The position numbers and the translations under genes are program-made. A stretch of 64,000 nucleotides of DNA, taken from Microbulbifer variabilis (lineage in GTDB: Bacteria; Pseudomonadota; Gammaproteobacteria; Pseudomonadales; Cellvibrionaceae). The stretch spans positions 1 to 64,000 of the forward strand of contig NZ_JAIVKI010000016.1 in NCBI RefSeq assembly GCF_020524905.1. The letters are read 5' to 3'. Below the pieces are notes generated by a model. The model saw only the letters and a program-made list of their open reading frames with translations, was not told the origin of the DNA and made no database searches. Positions 58,673-64,000 of this stretch are shown piece by piece; the stretch's first letter is position 1, and the number at the start of each line of letters is the position of its first letter.

Positions 58673-58752
58673 TCTCCCCCCGAATCGCAGACTCCTTGTG
58701 CGATCCGCCGGGCGCACCCTTCCCCAGAGGCCCGGTCGGTTCATAACCCTTT

Positions 58753-58775
58753 GCCCCCGTTACGGGGGCTTTTTT
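58753..58775 (+). terminator. Terminator after the cpxP-like gene
   Basis: GCCCCCG-TTA-CGGGGGC followed by TTTTTT, 80 bases after the stop codon. Confidence 0.9.
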
Positions 58776-58886
58776 GTTCCCGGACGCCACCCTGGTCAGC
58801 TTGCCGTGCCCCGTCTTTGCTGGGAGAATACGCCGCCCCGCCAATAGGTATCAAGTGTGGCCCGGTTTGGGCGAAGAGGAATGACT

Positions 58887-59438
58887 GTGAGCAAAATCGG
58901 CTTGTTTTATGGCAGCGACGAAGGCAATACCGAATCTGTAGCCCTGCGTATTCGCGCCCGACTGGGTGAGGAGCGAGTGGACCTGTTTGATATCGCCGAT
59001 GTTACCCAATTGGACATTGCCAATTACGAGCAGCTGATTTTCGGTATTCCTACCTGGGACTTCGGTCAGATTCAATCTGATTGGGAAGAGTTCTGGGAGG
59101 ATGTGCAGGAAATAGACTTCAGTGGCAAGACGGTGGCCCTGTTTGGTCTGGGCGATCAGTTTGGTTACGGCGATTACTTCCTGGACGCGATGGGCATGTT
59201 GCACGATGTGATTGTCGAGCGAGGGGCGACGATTGTCGGCTTGTGGTCCACCGCTGGCTATGAATTTGAGGCTTCCAAGGCGGAAATTAAAGGCGAGGGC
59301 AAATTTATGGGCCTGGCTATTGATGAAGACCAGCAGGAAGAGCTGACTGCCGAGCGCCTCAACCTCTGGTGCAAGCAGATTGCCGATGAGCTTGCTCTCG
59401 AAGGTGGGGTTGCCAGCGTTGTCGAGCTGGATGATTAA
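58887..59438 (+). CDS. Flavodoxin (long-chain)
   Basis: An electron carrier with FMN. The 183-residue product begins with IGLFYGSDEGNTESVALRI, the phosphate loop for FMN, then GIPTWDFGQIQSDWEEFW, and LFGLGDQFGYGDYFLDAMG, the long-chain pattern. The GTG at 58887 has AGGA 6 bases upstream; the ATG at 58881 (two residues longer) is touched by the same site. It resembles FldB/FldA; the physiological partner is unknown. The next gene starts 6 bp later. Confidence 0.94.
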   Translation: MSKIGLFYGSDEGNTESVALRIRARLGEERVDLFDIADVTQLDIANYEQLIFGIPTWDFGQIQSDWEEFWEDVQEIDFSGKTVALFGLGDQFGYGDYFLDAMGMLHDVIVERGATIVGLWSTAGYEFEASKAEIKGEGKFMGLAIDEDQQEELTAERLNLWCKQIADELALEGGVASVVELDD

Positions 59439-59444
59439 AGCTTC

Positions 59445-59822
59445 ATGCAGCAGACCATCCCCTTCAAAGAGTTTTGGCCCTGGCTGACCGAACACCCCAA
59501 TTGCATTCTCCGGGCCGGCACCCCGGAAAGCGTCGTTTACGATGATGATGACTATTATTGGCGCTTTGCTGAGGAAGATACTCGCACACTGCTGGTGCAA
59601 GTGATGCGTGGCAAACGCCCGGTAGCGGAATTTTTTATTGAGCCATCACATATTGCTTCTGTACAAGTGGGCCCAGGAGAAAGAGGGGAATATAACTTCG
59701 ACCTGATGACAGAAATACACGGGCAATTGCAGGTAATTTATTATTTTGTGCTGTCTCATGGCTTAGAGGAGCAGGTAAGTCCAGTCGAGGACCCCTCCCA
59801 GGCTTCGGGGCACCTCCACTAA
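59445..59822 (+). CDS. Uncharacterised small protein downstream of flavodoxin
   Basis: The 125-residue product is acidic, with an unusual DDDDYYWRF stretch, a central hydrophobic core (LLVQVMRGKRPVAEFFI, VIYYFVLSHGL) and no signal peptide or membrane helix. I do not recognise the family. It starts 6 bases after the flavodoxin stop on the same strand, so it is probably co-expressed and could be a small partner or regulator of the flavodoxin. A ribosome site (AAAG) is only weak. Confidence 0.7.
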   Translation: MQQTIPFKEFWPWLTEHPNCILRAGTPESVVYDDDDYYWRFAEEDTRTLLVQVMRGKRPVAEFFIEPSHIASVQVGPGERGEYNFDLMTEIHGQLQVIYYFVLSHGLEEQVSPVEDPSQASGHLH

Positions 59823-59899
59823 CGGCGTTGTCATTCGGTTGTGAGTTGGCGGCACCAGTCGAGTTACCGATTGGTGCCGAAAAGACTGATGTTAATTTG

Positions 59900-61858
59900 T
59901 TACTGTTTCACAGCCGGCTGTTTTTCTACTGATCCGACGCCAATATGCTCATCAAGGAAGGCTAACAGTTCGGTATAAAGCTTCATATTGTTGTCCTCGC
60001 TATAAAATCCGTGCCCTTCATTGGCAACAATAAGGCTTCTTGCTGGTTTCCCTTCTTTCTCAAGTTTTTCCAATAGCTCTTCGGCATGTTCAACGGGCAC
60101 TCGCTCATCTTTCTCACCGTGAATAATAAACAAGGGGATGTTGAGCTTGTCCGTATTGTGTATGGGGGAGTTATCCCTGAGAAAATTTTCGTCTTTACTG
60201 AGTTCCCTTCTCAGATAGGCAATACCCCGGTCACGACGTTTAATGTCTCCCTTGGTGTACATCATCTCCAGGTCATACACACCAGCATAACCAATGGCGC
60301 ATTTGTACAGATCCGGATATCTGATTGGGTTCATTAAAGCGGAGTAACCACCGAAGCTTGCGCCGTAAATACAAACACGCTCAGGATCTGCGTAGCCTTT
60401 TTCTACTGCCCAATTAACTGCATCGGCGATATCTTTTTGGATCTTCCCTCCCCACTCGCGTTCTCCGGCGGTATAAAACGCATCGCCGTAACCTGTAGAG
60501 CCGCGGAAGTTAACTTGCAGTACCAAATATCCGTTTTGTGAAAGTATCTGCGCTTCTTGGTTGTAACCCCAGTAATCGCGGGCATGAGGGCCGCCGTGGG
60601 GTAGAACCACCATGGGGTGGTTTTTCTTGGAGCCCTTCGGGAATGTGAGATATACCCCGACCCGTAAACCGTCTTCGGTAGTGAAGGCATCAGCCATCAT
60701 AGGATTTAGTTGTTTGGGATTTAGCCAGTTCGCGGATGAGATAAGAAAATCTACACTTTTGGATTTCATATTCACCAGGAAATAATCGCTGGGCAGGCGG
60801 TCGCCCTGCACCTCAAGTATTCCCAGAGTACCGTCGGAGGTAAAACTTGTGAAAAAAATATGGTATCCATCAAAAACTTTTTTGAGTCCTCGGAAAAAAG
60901 CCGCAAACCCTTCGTCTTCGCTGAAGAATTTCTCCTGTGGATAGTCGGGGTGCAAATAGATGCCAAGCGGCTTATAGCTGCCAGGGGCACGGATCACGCC
61001 GTGTATATCGGAAATTTTATGCTGATAGATAACAGAATATTTGTTTGAGCCCGGCTTTAACCTGATGAACTTTTCAGTTTGATTCTCCTCGGTAAGGGAT
61101 AAATATGACTCACCTGTCTCGCTATCAAAACCAATTGGTGTCGCGGTATCCAGTAGGGGGTTGCCGACTCTTTCCCACCCTTGTTTTGACCTAAAAAATA
61201 GCTGGCTAATTCCTTCTTCAGTGGTGCCGTTGGCAAATAGAAGGTTTCCATTTTGGTCTGTATACGCACGCCCCCAGGCCTGAGGAAGTCGGGATATACG
61301 TTTTTTGACTCCGTTGTATATATTGAGTCTCAAAACTTCGCCAATAGACTCTTGGTTATTTGCCCAGGGGTGTGTAGAGACTAAGATTTCTTTCTCTCTG
61401 TCTAGGAGAGGATCTATTAAGGTGGCATGGGCGTAGGTGGTCTCAGCTTTTTTAAAACGAGACCCCACTTGCCTCTCTCCAGCCAGGTGTCCAAAAATAT
61501 TCTTGCCTTTGGTCCCGTCGTAGTTAATGGCAAATAGAGAACCATAAAAAACGGGTGCTTCCAATGCGGCCTTGCGTGACATGACTTCAGCCACAACTCG
61601 TTCATTATTAGCCCAGAAAAAATCGCCGACCTCTTCCTTGCCGCGAAATCGGAGTGTGCCTGTGATCTTAAGAGGGTTAATGGACATAAAAACAAGCATC
61701 CGCTCCCCTTCATATAATTTTTTAACAGCTAAATGGCTGCCGGTGGGAGAGATTTTAATTTCCTGAATATCTGCGTGACGTACCAAGTCGGATAGGGCAA
61801 CTTGCTCGCAAATTGCAAAGGCGGGCCACAGGAAAAGAATAAATAACAACTTGCGCAT
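59900..61858 (-). CDS. Secreted S9-family prolyl oligopeptidase-like peptidase
   Basis: From the ATG at 61858 (AAGGA 9 bases upstream; the open frame reaches 61933) the product has 652 residues with a signal peptide ending FAICEQ. An N-terminal beta-propeller (about 30-385) is followed by the alpha/beta-hydrolase domain with the nucleophile in IYGASFGGYSALM, Asp in GEKDERVPVEHAE and His in NEGHGFYSE. The family cleaves short peptides or acylated amino acids. It is followed by its stop near 59900; the next gene on this strand is another S9 peptidase. Confidence 0.93.
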   Translation of the reverse strand: MRKLLFILFLWPAFAICEQVALSDLVRHADIQEIKISPTGSHLAVKKLYEGERMLVFMSINPLKITGTLRFRGKEEVGDFFWANNERVVAEVMSRKAALEAPVFYGSLFAINYDGTKGKNIFGHLAGERQVGSRFKKAETTYAHATLIDPLLDREKEILVSTHPWANNQESIGEVLRLNIYNGVKKRISRLPQAWGRAYTDQNGNLLFANGTTEEGISQLFFRSKQGWERVGNPLLDTATPIGFDSETGESYLSLTEENQTEKFIRLKPGSNKYSVIYQHKISDIHGVIRAPGSYKPLGIYLHPDYPQEKFFSEDEGFAAFFRGLKKVFDGYHIFFTSFTSDGTLGILEVQGDRLPSDYFLVNMKSKSVDFLISSANWLNPKQLNPMMADAFTTEDGLRVGVYLTFPKGSKKNHPMVVLPHGGPHARDYWGYNQEAQILSQNGYLVLQVNFRGSTGYGDAFYTAGEREWGGKIQKDIADAVNWAVEKGYADPERVCIYGASFGGYSALMNPIRYPDLYKCAIGYAGVYDLEMMYTKGDIKRRDRGIAYLRRELSKDENFLRDNSPIHNTDKLNIPLFIIHGEKDERVPVEHAEELLEKLEKEGKPARSLIVANEGHGFYSEDNNMKLYTELLAFLDEHIGVGSVEKQPAVKQ

Positions 61859-61970
61859 TAAAAGGATCCTTGTCACGAGACTTATAATTATGAGCGACAA
61901 GGGAGGCAAATAAAATGGCTGAGGCGGGCCCATGAGGCGCCGCCTTCGCTAAAAAGTCAGGATAATAGAA

Positions 61971-64000
61971 TTATTTACTTACCAAATCCTCACTCTCTCT
62001 ATCTGGTTTATGTTGCTCAAACCAATAAAGAATAGATGCCACTTTCGCAATCATCTGGCTGGGCCTCGCGGCGATACTGTGAGAGGCGCCGGGAATTCGT
62101 ACCATTGCCGCTTCCACATTATTCAATTTTAAGGCTTGGTAGAACTGCTCTGTTTCAGATATAGGGGTCCGATAGTCCTCTTCGCCGGTCAGTAGCATTG
62201 TCGGCGTGGTAACATTGCCCACATAAGTTAGAGGAGAGCGGCGGCGATATTCCTCCGGTTTTTCCCAGGGCATGCCTGAGAACCAGTATTTGGTAAAGAA
62301 ACTGGAGTAATCTGCAGTCAGGACAAAGCTTTCCCAGTTGATAACTGGCTTGGCAACTACTGCCGCGCGGAATCGATTGGTTTTACCGATGATCCAGGCC
62401 GTCAGGGTGCCACCCCCACTGCCACCGGTAACAAACAGCTGCTCTTCGTCGATATATCCCTGGTCAATGACCGCATCGACGCCGCTCATCAGGTCATCGT
62501 AGTCCTGGCTCGGGTAGTTGTGGTGAATCAGGTTGGCAAATTCATGCCCGTAGCTGGTAGAGCCCCGTGGGTTGGTGTAGAGAACCACATAGCCGGCGGC
62601 GGCAAAAAGCTGTAATTCGGCGGCGAACCGGGGGCCATAGTTGGCGAAGGGGCCTCCATGAATTTCCAATAATAGGGGATATTTTTTCTTTGGGTCGAAG
62701 TCGGGCGGGTAGGCGACCCAACCCTGTAAATTGCGGCTGTCAAAGCTGGATCTGAAGTTGATTTCCTCCACCTGGGCCATTTTACGTAGCGGCATCAAGT
62801 CGTTGTTGAGGTGGGTCAGCGTTTTTACTTTGCCATTGTGGACCAAAGCCAGCTCTGCCGGGTGCAGCGGGCTGGTTTGTGTGTAGGCAATGTCCCCGCG
62901 CTTGGATGTGGCAAAGTTTGTACCGGAGTAGGGGCGTCCCAGTGACAGGCCGCCGGCATCGCTGGCTACCAAGGCTTCACTACCGCCGATTTTCTTAATG
63001 GCAATTTTAGTGGAACCGTGATCGTCATAGCTGTAGGCGATACGCTTGCTATCGCCGAGCCAGTGAAAACTGGAGATACTGCGGTCTTTGGTGGTTTGCA
63101 CTTTGCGGGACTTGCCGCTGTCAAGGTCGATAATACGTAGTAGGTGCTGTTGGTATCCGAGTCGCTGATCTTCAAAACCCAAATAAGCGAGTTGCTTACC
63201 GTCGGGAGAAATCTGTGGATGGTGATCTGGACCAAAGCGATCGGTGACTTGTTCAATGTCGCCACCCTCGAGGTTTACTTTGTAAATTTCCGAGTTCATC
63301 AGCTCGATCTCATGATCGGGGTGACGGTTCGCGGAAAAATAAATAGCATCGTTGTTCTTGCTCCAGGCGAGGTTGCTGCTGTGGTCATACTCGCCGCTAG
63401 TGAGCTGGCGGGGGGTGCCGCCTTCGCGGGATATCACAAAGACCTGGGTGTGTCCCTGTTTGAGATAGCCCATACCGTCTGCGCGATAAATATTGCTGTC
63501 GATAAACTGGGGAGGTTTCGCCCACTCGGCACCCTCAGGAGCGCCGGGAAGTTCAATCGGTAATGGTTTGCTCTCCGGTACAAACATGGTAAAGGCAATT
63601 TGTTGGCCGTCCCGTGACCACTGAATATTCGAAGGGGACTTGGGCAGGTGTGAGATCTGCAAGTTTTGGCCGTTATCGAGCCACAGCAGGTGAATCTGCG
63701 GGCTACCACTGCGAGTGCTGACAAATGCGATTGTCTTTCCGTCCGGAGATAGGCGCGGCGAATAGTTTGAGTCATCACCAGAGGTTAGTGGGCGGTGATC
63801 CTTACCATCGGCACTGATGCGCCAGAGGTTTGCCCGTTTATTGTCCGCCATCTTATTCATGGAATTGCGAACGTAGTAAATATCTTTTCCGTCGCTGCTG
63901 AACTGTGGATCGCTGGCGTACTCTAGGTTGAATACATCCTCGTAGCTGAAGTTGGGCGTTTGTTCATCGGCTAGCGCGGGGCTGGCGATCAACATCGCCG
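61971..64000 (-). CDS. S9-family peptidase, partial at the right edge
   Basis: The C-terminal 670 or so residues are in the window. The visible N-terminus (LIASPALADEQTP) is the end of a signal peptide, so the true start lies just past 64000; the ATG at 63995 is probably internal. A beta-propeller precedes the hydrolase domain: nucleophile in VTGGSGGGTLTAWI, Asp in GEEDYRTPISET, His in PGASHSIAARP. The S9C acylaminoacyl-peptidase group fits best. It is transcribed towards the next S9 gene 112 bp away and may be co-transcribed with it. Confidence 0.92.
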   Translation of the reverse strand, partial: AMLIASPALADEQTPNFSYEDVFNLEYASDPQFSSDGKDIYYVRNSMNKMADNKRANLWRISADGKDHRPLTSGDDSNYSPRLSPDGKTIAFVSTRSGSPQIHLLWLDNGQNLQISHLPKSPSNIQWSRDGQQIAFTMFVPESKPLPIELPGAPEGAEWAKPPQFIDSNIYRADGMGYLKQGHTQVFVISREGGTPRQLTSGEYDHSSNLAWSKNNDAIYFSANRHPDHEIELMNSEIYKVNLEGGDIEQVTDRFGPDHHPQISPDGKQLAYLGFEDQRLGYQQHLLRIIDLDSGKSRKVQTTKDRSISSFHWLGDSKRIAYSYDDHGSTKIAIKKIGGSEALVASDAGGLSLGRPYSGTNFATSKRGDIAYTQTSPLHPAELALVHNGKVKTLTHLNNDLMPLRKMAQVEEINFRSSFDSRNLQGWVAYPPDFDPKKKYPLLLEIHGGPFANYGPRFAAELQLFAAAGYVVLYTNPRGSTSYGHEFANLIHHNYPSQDYDDLMSGVDAVIDQGYIDEEQLFVTGGSGGGTLTAWIIGKTNRFRAAVVAKPVINWESFVLTADYSSFFTKYWFSGMPWEKPEEYRRRSPLTYVGNVTTPTMLLTGEEDYRTPISETEQFYQALKLNNVEAAMVRIPGASHSIAARPSQMIAKVASILYWFEQHKPDRESEDLVSK

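Overview
The window reads as a chromosome segment of a free-living gammaproteobacterium, most likely a marine member of the Cellvibrionales such as Microbulbifer. This is an inference from gene content and moderate GC, not from a database match. It is housekeeping-rich: a 5S rRNA at the left edge (the end of an rRNA operon), one tRNA, about 45 protein genes, and no insertion sequence, prophage, integrase or CRISPR array that I can see.

Left part (1-8 kb): 5S rRNA and terminator; a long lipoprotein with invasin-like Ig repeats; a stand-alone acetolactate synthase-type TPP enzyme; an unusual lipoprotein joining a SurA-like segment, a DsbA-like thioredoxin fold, a GspC-type homology region and a PDZ domain; and a secreted SGNH hydrolase. 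Next comes a thiamine operon (8-14.5 kb): promoter, TPP riboswitch, thiC-thiO-thiS-thiG-thiDE(fused)-thiF. It makes both the pyrimidine and thiazole halves and joins them. Then dps, and a divergent LysR regulator/acetoacetyl-CoA synthetase pair with two palindromes between them.

Middle (18-41 kb): a small membrane protein, the tamA-tamB outer-membrane assembly pair, an HGSNAT-like membrane acyltransferase, a cysteine-rich secreted protein with a GH16-like motif, an HD phosphohydrolase, an NTF2-like protein/mtfA pair, a periplasmic amino-acid-type binding protein, tRNA-Arg(ACG) with its own promoter and terminator, an FtsH-type protease, a TonB-dependent receptor, a quinone oxidoreductase, and an MltF-like transglycosylase with two binding-protein domains.

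Right part (40-64 kb): xseA divergent from guaB-guaA; a minus-strand cluster (TIGR04211-type SH3 protein, cyclophilin, pdxJ, DUF2520 protein, TrmH-type methyltransferase) whose last three genes overlap by 4 bp; YciI and a VC0807-like membrane protein; the PHP RNase, yciO, scpA, scpB, rluB series with long acidic tails on ScpA and ScpB; an SRPBCC protein; a CpxA/CpxR-like pair divergent from a CpxP/Spy-like gene, with five 10-bp-phased CpxR-like half-sites between them; flavodoxin with an uncharacterised partner; and two S9 peptidases, the second running off the right edge.

The least ordinary items are the DsbA/GspC/PDZ fusion lipoprotein, the five-repeat Cpx operator, the two-sensor transglycosylase, and the GH16-motif cysteine-rich secreted protein. 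I see no obvious multi-gene defence or biosynthetic system of a new kind.
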